Source: Oscillospiraceae bacterium (GTDB lineage: Bacteria; Bacillota; Clostridia; Oscillospirales; Ruminococcaceae). From it: 5,280 nucleotides of DNA. Of this stretch, positions 1-5,280 are shown piece by piece. Every line of letters begins with the position of its first letter. The stretch's first letter is position 1. Position numbers and translations under genes: made by a program. The stretch spans positions 1 to 5,280 of the forward strand of contig JAISVP010000045.1 of the NCBI GenBank assembly GCA_031271475.1, in the 5' to 3' direction. The notes beneath the pieces were generated by a model, which was given only the letters and a program-made list of their open reading frames with translations, was not told where the DNA came from and did not search any database.

Positions 1-751
1 TTGCTGAAATAGTCTGAACGTCCTCCGGACGTAATTTAATATCCCCTGTATTCCCAGCCTTTTCCATAAAGGTCGTCAAAATTGCCAAGGGCTTCGTAAT
101 CAGACCGGTCAAGTAAACCGCAAGAAATACAGAGATGAGAACTGCAGCAGCAAGAACCGCGATAATTTCGATAAGTATAGCCCTATTTTGAGCAACGCCG
201 TTAAGCTCAGCCTGATTGAGCATATCTCTTTTTATGTTCACAACCTCGCCTAAGTCAGCAGAAATCGCATCTGACGAAGATTTTAAAACCGGCAGATAAT
301 TATCAATCAGTTCTTTCTGAGATGTCCCCGAATTTGCAAGTCTGATAACATCTTCCAAAGTCGGCTTAAATGTGTCATCATACAATGACTTTGCGTCATC
401 AAACAATTGCCTTACATCATCTCTTATAATCGTTTTATCATAAGCCGCCAGAGCTTCTTCAAACTTCTTAGCGTATTCATCAATTGCTTTTTCTTCTTCT
501 TGGATTTTTTCGTCACTGTCCGCAGTACCGGAAAAAAGTATCACACCACGTGCAGCCGCACGCATAGCCTGAAGATTCTCCATAATAGCAACCGCATCAC
601 CCAAAGGTTTAGCGTGCGTATCTATAGCCTCTGTATAAGTATTATTTAATCTGTTCATAGTGATAACCGACACAATACCCAAAGTAAGTGTCACAGCTAT
701 TACGATTATAAAACTAACCAAAAGCTTTGTTGATACCTTTAAATTTTTCAT
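1..751 (-). CDS. Methyl-accepting chemotaxis protein, N-terminal part (partial)
   Basis: This is the first 250 codons of a membrane chemoreceptor; the frame stays open to the window edge, so the rest of HAMP and the signalling domain lie outside. Reading from the ATG, a short basic N-terminus (MKNLKVSTK) leads into a first membrane segment at about residues 10-30. Then comes a charged, mostly helical extracytoplasmic stretch (about 31-188) of the length and character of a four-helix-bundle MCP sensor (4HB_MCP type). A second membrane segment (about 191-216) follows, then the start of a HAMP domain with the typical ITKPL entry at 218-222. Such receptors bind a ligand outside and control CheA through the cytoplasmic hairpin; the ligand cannot be read from sequence. 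The start is supported by an AAGGAG site 9 bases upstream and a strong promoter. Without the signalling domain, a sensor histidine kinase with the same 4HB-HAMP front end remains possible, though an MCP is likelier. Confidence 0.85.
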   Translation of the reverse strand, partial: MKNLKVSTKLLVSFIIVIAVTLTLGIVSVITMNRLNNTYTEAIDTHAKPLGDAVAIMENLQAMRAAARGVILFSGTADSDEKIQEEEKAIDEYAKKFEEALAAYDKTIIRDDVRQLFDDAKSLYDDTFKPTLEDVIRLANSGTSQKELIDNYLPVLKSSSDAISADLGEVVNIKRDMLNQAELNGVAQNRAILIEIIAVLAAAVLISVFLAVYLTGLITKPLAILTTFMEKAGNTGDIKLRPEDVQTISA

Positions 752-760
752 TTATATAGT

Positions 761-766
761 CTCCTT
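761..766 (-). promoter_or_regulatory. Ribosome binding site of the chemoreceptor gene
   Basis: AAGGAG on the minus strand, 9 bases before the ATG at 751. It fixes the start of the chemoreceptor gene. Confidence 0.85.
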
Positions 767-798
767 AAAAATAATCTTACAATACATCACTATAGCAT

Positions 799-827
799 AT
801 AATAACACACTATATTAAGTTTGTCAA
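799..827 (-). promoter_or_regulatory. Sigma-A type promoter with extended -10, chemoreceptor gene
   Basis: On the minus strand the -35 is TTGACA (822-827), the spacer is exactly 17 bases and the -10 is TATTAT (799-804). The three bases just before the -10 are TGT, an extended -10 (TGn) element. The expected transcription start is near 792, giving a 5' leader of about 40 bases, too short for a riboswitch. Upstream of the -35 lies an A/T-tract block listed separately. Chemotaxis genes often use the flagellar sigma factor, but no good match to that consensus (TAAA-N15-GCCGATAA) is present. Confidence 0.85.
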
Positions 828-830
828 GAG

Positions 831-852
831 GTTTTTAAAAGTTTTAAAAAAC
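831..852. repeat. A/T-rich near-palindrome, probable UP element
   Basis: GTTTTTAAAA (831-840) and its near reverse complement TTTTAAAAAAC (842-852, one extra A) flank a single G. The tracts fall about -40 to -60 relative to the predicted chemoreceptor transcription start. That is where the alpha subunit C-terminal domain of RNA polymerase contacts A/T-rich UP elements. The seen facts are the dyad and its spacing; the UP-element role is inference. Confidence 0.5.
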
Positions 853-873
853 AATATCGGGGATTTGTTATGC

Positions 874-890
874 CTATAAAAACCTTATAG
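874..890 (-). terminator. Weak hairpin overlapping the rsmE stop codon
   Basis: On the minus strand CTATAA (885-890) pairs with TTATAG (874-879) around a 5-base loop; the rsmE stop TAA (885-887) is inside the first arm. The stem is A/T-rich and is followed by GGCATAAC rather than a T-run, so it would be a poor intrinsic terminator. It is the only hairpin I see between rsmE and the chemoreceptor promoter. Confidence 0.2.
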
Positions 891-1637
891 ATTGCCAGTA
901 AGATACATTACAAGAGAAATTGCCGCAACAGGTGCTGTTTCACATCGCAGAATTCTGTTCCCTAACCATATTACACGGAATCCGAGGGCCTTTGCAGCGT
1001 CTATTTCCGTCTGTTCAAAACCGCCTTCACTTCCGATAAATACCGAAACATCCCCGCTAACAGGAAATTCCATCTCACTTAGCCTTATGCCGCCGCCCTC
1101 ATAAAAAATTAACGCCGTGCGGTTATCACAGGAATCAGACACACCGCACTCCCCTGCTCCCGCAGCCCGCTTAATTGCCGATTTAAAATCCGTCAGCGGA
1201 GCAATACGGGGTATTATTCCACGGCCGCATTGCTTTGCGGCTTCAAGGGAAATTTTTTCATATCTTTCTTGCTTTTTACTAAAACTTACGGGATCTGCCG
1301 CCGATCTTGCCGTACGAACCGGGACAGTCTCATACACACCGAGTTCAACCGCTTTCTGTATTATTGTATCTAATTTCCCCTGTTTAGGCACCGCCTGATA
1401 TAAAGTCAGCCGAATCGACGGTTCATTCGGACATTTTTCCCAATAAATTATTTTCGCCGTAACCGTATGCCTGCCGATGGCGGCAATCACGCACAGATAA
1501 TCGACACATTCACAGCACACAGTAATTTCATCGCCTATTTTCATACGCAAACTCAGTGCTATATGCCTTGCGTCATCGCCGCCAAGCGTAACCTCAGATC
1601 CGTTTATATTCGGTTTACTTACAAAAAACCTCGGCAT
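885..1637 (-). CDS. rsmE: 16S rRNA (uracil(1498)-N(3))-methyltransferase RsmE
   Basis: This cytoplasmic SPOUT-class enzyme uses S-adenosylmethionine to methylate N3 of U1498 in helix 44 of 16S rRNA. The 250-residue length is normal for the family. The N-terminus MPRFFV opens a PUA-like RNA-binding domain (about 1-70). The SPOUT domain follows, with QAVPKQGKLD (81-90), the KAVELGV segment (95-101), the RTARS motif (108-112), EAAKQCGRG (132-140), IGSEGGF (201-207) and LGNRILRCETA (225-235). The last two form the knotted SAM-binding site. IGSEGGF replaces the commoner IGPEGGF, which I regard as a tolerated variant. The ATG is 4 bases after the stop of the GH74 gene (TGA, four bases, ATG). Only a weak purine-rich site (AAAGAGAG) lies inside the end of that gene, so translation is probably coupled. 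In many Firmicutes rsmE follows prmA; here it follows a secreted glycosidase. Confidence 0.95.
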   Translation of the reverse strand: MPRFFVSKPNINGSEVTLGGDDARHIALSLRMKIGDEITVCCECVDYLCVIAAIGRHTVTAKIIYWEKCPNEPSIRLTLYQAVPKQGKLDTIIQKAVELGVYETVPVRTARSAADPVSFSKKQERYEKISLEAAKQCGRGIIPRIAPLTDFKSAIKRAAGAGECGVSDSCDNRTALIFYEGGGIRLSEMEFPVSGDVSVFIGSEGGFEQTEIDAAKALGFRVIWLGNRILRCETAPVAAISLVMYLTGNL

Positions 1638-1641
1638 AAAC

Positions 1642-4164
1642 TCAACTTTCTCTCTTTAACATTACTAAATCGAACACATCAACTGTTCCGTCGGTACATA
1701 CATCCGCATCGGTGATATCGGTTATTATTCCCAAAAGGTACCTTTTAAGTGCCCATACTTCAGCATTTCCGACTGGCTGTGTTCCGTCCGCCAACCTGCC
1801 GTAAATTATACCCATACCTACTGTACTCATATAAACCTGACCGAATGTATTCATATCCCCGACAATGAAATTTCCGTTACCCGTCCCGCCGAACTGATGG
1901 GAATCATCATTAATCCTCACCCAAGTCTTGCCGGCATCCTGCGAGCGGTAAATACCTTCCGCATCGGTTTCTTTCGGCATACCCCACATATACAGCGTGT
2001 TCATATCGCCTGCTTTTTCCGGTGCGCCGTAACCCACACTCTTGCAGTAAAACACATCCGTTTCCTGTAAGCTGTCATTTTTGACGTCATACACATACAT
2101 TCCGTTCTTGCCAGCTCCGAGTACAATTTTTCCTTCTTCCAAGTAAGCTATACGGTTTGCCGCATCCTGTTCGTCATACATTCCGACAGGAATTTCCTTA
2201 AATGTAACACCGTAATCCGTACTGACAAACAGACTGTAATGTGCATCCTCGAATGTAGGAGCTGTTTTATTCGGATCCGAACCCCAGTAAGCATTGTAAA
2301 TAGCATTATACGCATAAACTGTTTTCGGGTCATGCGGATCCGCTAACAGACCGGCAGTCCTATTGCCCTTAATCCCAGTGCAATTAGTCCATGTCTGCCC
2401 GAAATTATCAGTATATGCCACGTTGGAACTGTCCGGGTTGGATTTGAAAATTCTGTAAACACCGTCGGAAAGCTGAGTAATAGCCGCACGTCCTCCGCCG
2501 CTGCCGATTTTTAAATCATTCCATGTTTCACCGCCGTCAACCGTATAGCAGGCAATTGCGGTATGCTCGCCGTACCGTACCAATACATCTGGATTCTGCG
2601 GACAATACGCTATAGCCGATGTCGAACCGATATTGGGCTTATACTGCGTTGCTGCTTTATTCACATCAGTGTGAATAAACCCGTCATAGTCCCCTATTGC
2701 TGAATATACATTGCCGCCCGGTATGCTCACAAGGTCCAATGCAACAACTTCCTCAATCCCATCGGAATGGAAAGTCGCTTCCGGATCATCCGTCCAAATC
2801 TTATCCCACTCAAACACTCCGTTCCCGGAATTAACCAATATTCTTTCCGGATTCACGGGGTCGCAAGCAATTGAACCCGTCCAGTGTATGGCTTTACCGT
2901 ATACCCACGAAGTGCCGCCGTCTTTCAGATAGTCATACAGCTGTGACTGTGACATTTCCCCAGTAACCGGATCCCAAACCCATTCTTCACTCATTTTCCC
3001 GGGGTAGATGGAAGTCCATGTCTGACCGCCGTCCTCTGAACGGTAAAGATACTCTCCCCATGCGGGACTGGAAGTCTCCGACCACGGTTCCCAAAGCTGC
3101 GAACTCCAAACACCGCAGGTAGAGGCTATAAGCCTGTTTGCATTATCCGGATGACTTATGCAGGCGCCGAAACCGCCGTTTGCCGGAGAAATGCCCCAGA
3201 CCTTACCCGTTTTCAGGTCACATTTATAAATTCCGCCGCCTGATCCGTCAAATTTCAGTCCTGCAATATAGCTGATCAGAAAATTACCGTCAGCATCCTG
3301 ACTGATTCTGGACGGAAAATTATTTGTCGGCAGTTCTGCATTCAATGCGGTAAAATTATCCGTGCCGACATCGGCAACGTGAACATTTGCCTGACCTGTA
3401 ACAGAAGTTGCCACATAGACCTTACCGTCTTTTACCGCAACAGATGATATGCCGTTTTGCTCTTCGTAAGCAGCATCCAGCGTGGCATTAGCCATGTGAT
3501 CGGTCCATGTGGGCCATTTTACACTGTAACTGAACAGTCCCAAGCTGTTGTAACCGTTCACATATTCCCAAGTTTTTCCGCCGTCAACAGATTTTATCAA
3601 TCCGTTTACATCGCCGCCGCAATAAAGCACATCGGGGTTGTCAGGATCAATTGCAATTTTTTCACCGGACTGTCTGCCGGCACCGTTTGCGTGAACCTGA
3701 ATCAAATCCGTAACATCCGTGCGCGTAAATGTTCTTCCTCCATCGGAAGACTTGAAAATTTCAGTTCTTGCATCACTGAAATAAGCACAGCCTGCCAATA
3801 TGTAGATAATATCATCGTCACGCGGATCAATGCAGATAGCCGATACGCTCAGCAAGCCCTTATCCTGCTCGGTGAGTCCCCAAAACATTTGATCCCATTT
3901 CTGTGTTTCGTAATCATATCGATAGGCACCGCCAACATCGGTACGTGCATACATAGATTTCTTACCTGTAACAATTCCGGAAACATAGCCGCCTCCGTCA
4001 ATCTTAACCGCGCCCCATTCCATAGCCGGAGAATTTTCCGCGGCCTGTGCAATAAGCATCATAACAACCGGAGAAATGAGTCCCAGCGCAATGATTACTG
4101 CAAGTATAAGAACGAGCACTCTTTTCTTATTCATCTTAACTTTTTCCTGTTTCTTACTCATCAT
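1642..4164 (-). CDS. Secreted GH74-family xyloglucanase-like glycoside hydrolase with degenerate dockerin tail
   Basis: This is an 840-residue exported beta-propeller enzyme of the GH74 type, whose known members cut beta-1,4-glucan backbones, usually xyloglucan. A basic start and hydrophobic core (about 15-40) end in IAQAA before ENSP, a signal peptide probably cleaved near residues 40-42. Seven Asp-box motifs mark propeller blades: SSDGGRTF (139-146), SVDGGKTW (192-199), SEDGGQTW (376-383), TVDGGETW (541-548), TDNFGQTW (585-592), STDYGVTF (648-655) and SQDAGKTW (741-748). ARTDVGGAYR (73-82) matches the GH74 segment carrying the catalytic base, here D76. LSDG at 565-568 aligns by memory with the region of the catalytic acid, making D567 a candidate. 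KTWVRINDD (746-754) and GIIYG (785-789) match the conserved end of the family. Residues 793-840 form a dockerin-like tail with one intact repeat (DVCTDGTVDVFD, 821-832). Start: GGAGG at 4171-4175 serves ATGs at 4164 or 4161; a third ATG at 4134 would give a cleaner signal peptide. The first 11 bases overlap the upstream zinc-ribbon gene. Substrate is not proven. Confidence 0.85.
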   Translation of the reverse strand: MMSKKQEKVKMNKKRVLVLILAVIIALGLISPVVMMLIAQAAENSPAMEWGAVKIDGGGYVSGIVTGKKSMYARTDVGGAYRYDYETQKWDQMFWGLTEQDKGLLSVSAICIDPRDDDIIYILAGCAYFSDARTEIFKSSDGGRTFTRTDVTDLIQVHANGAGRQSGEKIAIDPDNPDVLYCGGDVNGLIKSVDGGKTWEYVNGYNSLGLFSYSVKWPTWTDHMANATLDAAYEEQNGISSVAVKDGKVYVATSVTGQANVHVADVGTDNFTALNAELPTNNFPSRISQDADGNFLISYIAGLKFDGSGGGIYKCDLKTGKVWGISPANGGFGACISHPDNANRLIASTCGVWSSQLWEPWSETSSPAWGEYLYRSEDGGQTWTSIYPGKMSEEWVWDPVTGEMSQSQLYDYLKDGGTSWVYGKAIHWTGSIACDPVNPERILVNSGNGVFEWDKIWTDDPEATFHSDGIEEVVALDLVSIPGGNVYSAIGDYDGFIHTDVNKAATQYKPNIGSTSAIAYCPQNPDVLVRYGEHTAIACYTVDGGETWNDLKIGSGGGRAAITQLSDGVYRIFKSNPDSSNVAYTDNFGQTWTNCTGIKGNRTAGLLADPHDPKTVYAYNAIYNAYWGSDPNKTAPTFEDAHYSLFVSTDYGVTFKEIPVGMYDEQDAANRIAYLEEGKIVLGAGKNGMYVYDVKNDSLQETDVFYCKSVGYGAPEKAGDMNTLYMWGMPKETDAEGIYRSQDAGKTWVRINDDSHQFGGTGNGNFIVGDMNTFGQVYMSTVGMGIIYGRLADGTQPVGNAEVWALKRYLLGIITDITDADVCTDGTVDVFDLVMLKRES

Positions 4165-4486
4165 CTCTTACCTCCAACTCTTTCCCTGCGTTAACGGCGG
4201 TATGTGCCACATCCGTACCGCAAACTCCGCAGAATTTATAATCTAAATTCAATTCCGTCTGACATTTCGGACACCGCCTAACAGACTTCATGGCATCGTA
4301 TTGATTTTTCATATTCTTTATCCGGCGTTTACGTTCATCAATATCAGAACAAAGCCTCTTAAGCTGTTCTCCGTACCGCTCCGCCCCAAGATAATACAGT
4401 CTGCCTACCTCGTGTAAGATTTCGTCTATACGTTCTTGCTCACACGCAACTTTATGCCTTAAATCAGCCCCCGGCACTGCACTCAT
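4154..4486 (-). CDS. Small coiled-coil protein with C-terminal zinc ribbon
   Basis: This 110-residue protein has no signal peptide or membrane segment, so it is probably cytoplasmic. Residues about 14-68 are highly charged and helical, suggesting a coiled coil, and contain the VGRLYYLG segment (27-34). A four-cysteine zinc ribbon follows: CPKC (72-75) and CGVC (86-89), ending in an acidic tail. Clostridial genomes hold a family of uncharacterised proteins with the same plan: a helical region with an IGxLYY-like motif, then a zinc ribbon. The function is unknown. I chose the ATG at 4486 because GAGGTG lies 7 bases upstream. A TTG at 4525 would add 13 residues but has no ribosome binding site. 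Its stop codon lies inside the start of the GH74 gene (ATGATGAGTAA), so the two are probably translationally coupled. No convincing own promoter is visible, so read-through from the ACT gene is likely. Confidence 0.75.
   Translation of the reverse strand: MSAVPGADLRHKVACEQERIDEILHEVGRLYYLGAERYGEQLKRLCSDIDERKRRIKNMKNQYDAMKSVRRCPKCQTELNLDYKFCGVCGTDVAHTAVNAGKELEVRDDE
4171..4175 (-). promoter_or_regulatory. Ribosome binding site of the GH74 gene
   Basis: GGAGG on the minus strand, inside the last codons of the zinc-ribbon gene. It is 6 bases from the ATG at 4164 and 9 from the adjacent ATG at 4161, so either could be used; 4161 has the more usual spacing. Confidence 0.75.
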
Positions 4487-4493
4487 AATCCGC

Positions 4494-4499
4494 CACCTC
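4494..4499 (-). promoter_or_regulatory. Ribosome binding site deciding the zinc-ribbon gene start
   Basis: GAGGTG on the minus strand, 7 bases before the ATG at 4486. No comparable site precedes the in-frame TTG at 4525, so this site fixes the start. Confidence 0.7.
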
Positions 4500-4572
4500 A
4501 AACTTTCTTCAATAGAGATATGCAAAACTAAATTTCACTGTTCAGCCACCGGATATGCTTGCTCCGCAAAGC

Positions 4573-4596
4573 AAAATCTTCCTTATTAAAGATTTT
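4573..4596. repeat. Perfect inverted repeat between the ACT and zinc-ribbon genes
   Basis: AAAATCTT (4573-4580) and AAGATTTT (4589-4596) are perfect 8-bp arms around an 8-base loop. In minus-strand RNA the hairpin is A/U-rich and ends in its own U-run (UUUU of the 3' arm), followed by GC. A second small stem (TTGCT/AGCAA) lies directly downstream. It may be a weak terminator or attenuator for the ACT transcript, or an operator; none of these is proven. The rest of the 4487-4654 gap shows no clear promoter. Confidence 0.45.
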
Positions 4597-4654
4597 TGAC
4601 AAAGTACCGCATAAAATCTGCTGCTGATACGACGATATTTAATTTCGCAAAACC

Positions 4655-5047
4655 CTAATTGCCATCAATTGCCGCAATTGCCTTTTCGTTGTCATCAACC
4701 CTTAAGACCACACGTGCCTTCCCCTCGGAAGTCTGCGGGAACGCATACATATACTCTATGCTTATTCCAATACCGAACAGCAAATCAACAACATCAGCCA
4801 AGCCGCCCGCACGGTCTTCTATTTCAACTGAAATAACATCCGTCAGTGTAACGGTACAGTCGGCCTCTTTCAGAACATCCCGTGCCAGTTCAGGATTATC
4901 GGCAATTACACGCAAAATCCCGAAATCCTTAGTGTCAGCAACAGAAATTGCTTTAATATTTACCCCCGCGTCCGCTAACGCTCTTGTTATACCCGACAGT
5001 CTGCCTGTCTTATTCTCAACAAAAATTGAAAGCTGTTTTATTATCAT
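4655..5047 (-). CDS. Tandem ACT-domain protein (COG4747-like)
   Basis: A 130-residue protein made of two ACT domains and no catalytic domain. ACT 1 spans about residues 3-65 and opens with KQLSIFVENKTGRL; ACT 2 spans about 72-128 and opens with SVEIEDRAGGL. Both carry the ligand-binding turn seen in amino-acid-binding ACT domains (NKTGRL 12-17, DRAGGL 78-83). The segments ISVADTKDFGILR (34-46) and YMYAF (99-103) are typical of the stand-alone tandem-ACT family of Firmicutes and archaea. That family is often encoded near phenylacetate-CoA ligase-like genes; none is seen here. A role in sensing an amino acid or related acid is inference. The start is the ATG at 5047, with AAGGTGG 8 bases upstream; GTG codons at 5059 and 5056 fall inside that ribosome site and are unlikely starts. 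It is first in its transcript, about 30 bases below a near-consensus promoter. Confidence 0.88.
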   Translation of the reverse strand: MIIKQLSIFVENKTGRLSGITRALADAGVNIKAISVADTKDFGILRVIADNPELARDVLKEADCTVTLTDVISVEIEDRAGGLADVVDLLFGIGISIEYMYAFPQTSEGKARVVLRVDDNEKAIAAIDGN

Positions 5048-5055
5048 AATACGCA

Positions 5056-5062
5056 CCACCTT
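5056..5062 (-). promoter_or_regulatory. Ribosome binding site of the ACT gene
   Basis: AAGGTGG on the minus strand, 8 bases before the ATG at 5047. Two in-frame GTG codons overlap it, which argues against a longer protein. Confidence 0.8.
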
Positions 5063-5073
5063 AATATTTAATC

Positions 5074-5082
5074 ATTATAACA
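5074..5082 (-). promoter_or_regulatory. Second, extended -10 element downstream of the ACT promoter
   Basis: TGT followed directly by TATAAT on the minus strand, a perfect extended -10. It lies 11 bases downstream of the main -10 and overlaps the transcription start expected from it. The matching -35 position (5097-5102) reads TGCGGA, a weak match, so activity would rest on the extended -10. Confidence 0.4.
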
Positions 5083-5095
5083 GTATTATAATACT
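5082..5095. repeat. 14-bp perfect palindrome covering the ACT promoter -10
   Basis: AGTATTATAATACT reads the same on both strands and covers the -10 of the ACT promoter. A dimeric repressor bound here would block transcription, so it is a candidate operator. Part of the symmetry comes simply from the A/T-rich -10, so chance is possible. Confidence 0.35.
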
Positions 5096-5113
5096 TTCCG
5101 CACGATATGTCAA
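5085..5113 (-). promoter_or_regulatory. Consensus sigma-A promoter of the ACT gene
   Basis: On the minus strand TTGACA (5108-5113), a 17-base spacer and TATAAT (5085-5090) match the housekeeping consensus fully. The expected start is near 5078, giving a leader of about 30 bases. A/T-rich sequence also lies upstream of the -35 (5115-5130). The -10 sits inside a 14-bp perfect palindrome (5082-5095). It may serve the ACT, zinc-ribbon, GH74 and rsmE genes together, because no other clear promoter was found between them. Confidence 0.9.
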
Positions 5114-5135
5114 TACCTTATAATAATTTTGTACC

Positions 5136-5165
5136 AAAAACAAACTGCCGGATAATTTCGGACAG
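5136..5165 (-). terminator. Rho-independent terminator of the gene upstream of ACT
   Basis: On the minus strand CTG-T-CCG (5159-5165) pairs with CGGCAG (5145-5150) as six base pairs with one bulged T and an 8-base loop. It is followed at once by TTTGTTTTT (5136-5144). It lies 24 bases after the stop of the partial upstream frame and just before the ACT promoter, so it separates the two transcription units. Confidence 0.7.
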
Positions 5166-5189
5166 CCCGCCTGCACTTTCTGCTCCCGG

Positions 5190-5280
5190 TTACTGTCTTA
5201 CAGTTGCAAAACGGCTGTGCAGCTGAAACATTCCGTCTAACACAAGGTTCTTATCATGTATAATTTTTTCTCTGCAATGC
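5190..5280 (-). CDS. Probable 3' end of an unrecognised gene (partial)
   Basis: One minus-strand frame is open from the window edge (first full codon at 5279) for 29 codons to a TAA at 5190-5192; the other two frames close earlier. The peptide includes EKIIHDKNLVLDGMF and ends in RFATVRQ. I do not recognise it. The placement is supported by the rho-independent terminator 24 bases after the stop and by the separate promoter that follows. The stretch is too short for certainty; it could be non-coding. Confidence 0.4.
   Translation of the reverse strand, partial: HCREKIIHDKNLVLDGMFQLHSRFATVRQ

Noticed and set aside
854..861. Possible flagellar sigma-factor -10 (CCCGATAT on the minus strand) upstream of the chemoreceptor gene
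   Set aside because: No TAAA lies 14-16 bases upstream, and a far better sigma-A promoter lies between this site and the gene.
3457..4194. Long plus-strand open frame of 245 codons
   Set aside because: It is antisense to the signal peptide and first propeller blades of the GH74 gene, has no recognisable domain, and has a composition expected from a reversed coding strand.
4487..4525. Thirteen-residue N-terminal extension of the zinc-ribbon protein from a TTG codon
   Set aside because: There is no ribosome binding site before the TTG, whereas GAGGTG is well placed for the ATG at 4486.
4590..4616. Tiny leader-peptide frame (MRYFVKNL) running into the inverted repeat
   Set aside because: There is no ribosome binding site and no run of regulatory codons; eight codons are expected by chance.
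4657..4682. Three direct copies of AATTGCC
   Set aside because: They fall in the last codons of the ACT gene and follow from its repeated Ala-Ile codons (AIAAIDGN).
5048..5059. Longer ACT protein starting at GTG codons
   Set aside because: Both GTG codons lie within the AAGGTGG ribosome site serving the ATG at 5047; the family normally begins with MIIKQLSIF-like sequence.
4659..5123. Plus-strand open frame of 154 codons opposite the ACT gene
   Set aside because: It is the antisense shadow of a clear tandem ACT protein and runs across that gene's promoter; there is no independent support.

Overview
The window looks like chromosomal DNA from a low-to-moderate GC, Gram-positive anaerobe of the Clostridia. 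A fibrolytic Ruminococcus or Oscillospiraceae-type gut or rumen lineage is my best guess. The reasons are strong Shine-Dalgarno sites, A/T-rich sigma-A promoters, a secreted GH74 xyloglucanase-type enzyme ending in a Ruminococcus-style dockerin remnant, a clostridial zinc-ribbon protein family, and a chemotaxis receptor that implies motility. The genus cannot be fixed from the sequence. No RNA genes, mobile elements or CRISPR arrays are visible.

Every gene reads on the minus strand, so transcription runs from high to low coordinates. At 5190-5280 is the probable 3' end of an unrecognised gene, followed by a rho-independent terminator (5136-5165). A near-consensus sigma-A promoter (5085-5113) then starts a tandem ACT-domain protein (4655-5047). 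After a 167-base gap holding a perfect 8-bp inverted repeat come three tightly packed genes. These are a small coiled-coil/zinc-ribbon protein (4154-4486), an 840-residue exported GH74-family beta-propeller glycoside hydrolase (1642-4164) that overlaps it by 11 bases, and rsmE, the 16S rRNA m3U1498 methyltransferase (885-1637), which starts 4 bases after the GH74 stop. A strong promoter with an extended -10 and an A/T-rich UP-like element (799-851) then drives the 5' part of a methyl-accepting chemotaxis protein (1-751), cut by the window edge.

The main point of interest is the middle block. A secreted polysaccharide-degrading enzyme sits, apparently translationally coupled on both sides, between a small cytoplasmic zinc-ribbon protein and a ribosomal RNA methyltransferase, rather than among other carbohydrate genes. 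It ends in a dockerin-like tail in which only the second calcium-binding repeat is intact. I found no wholly new multi-gene system. The findings are mainly about this unusual context, the degenerate dockerin and well-resolved promoter architecture.
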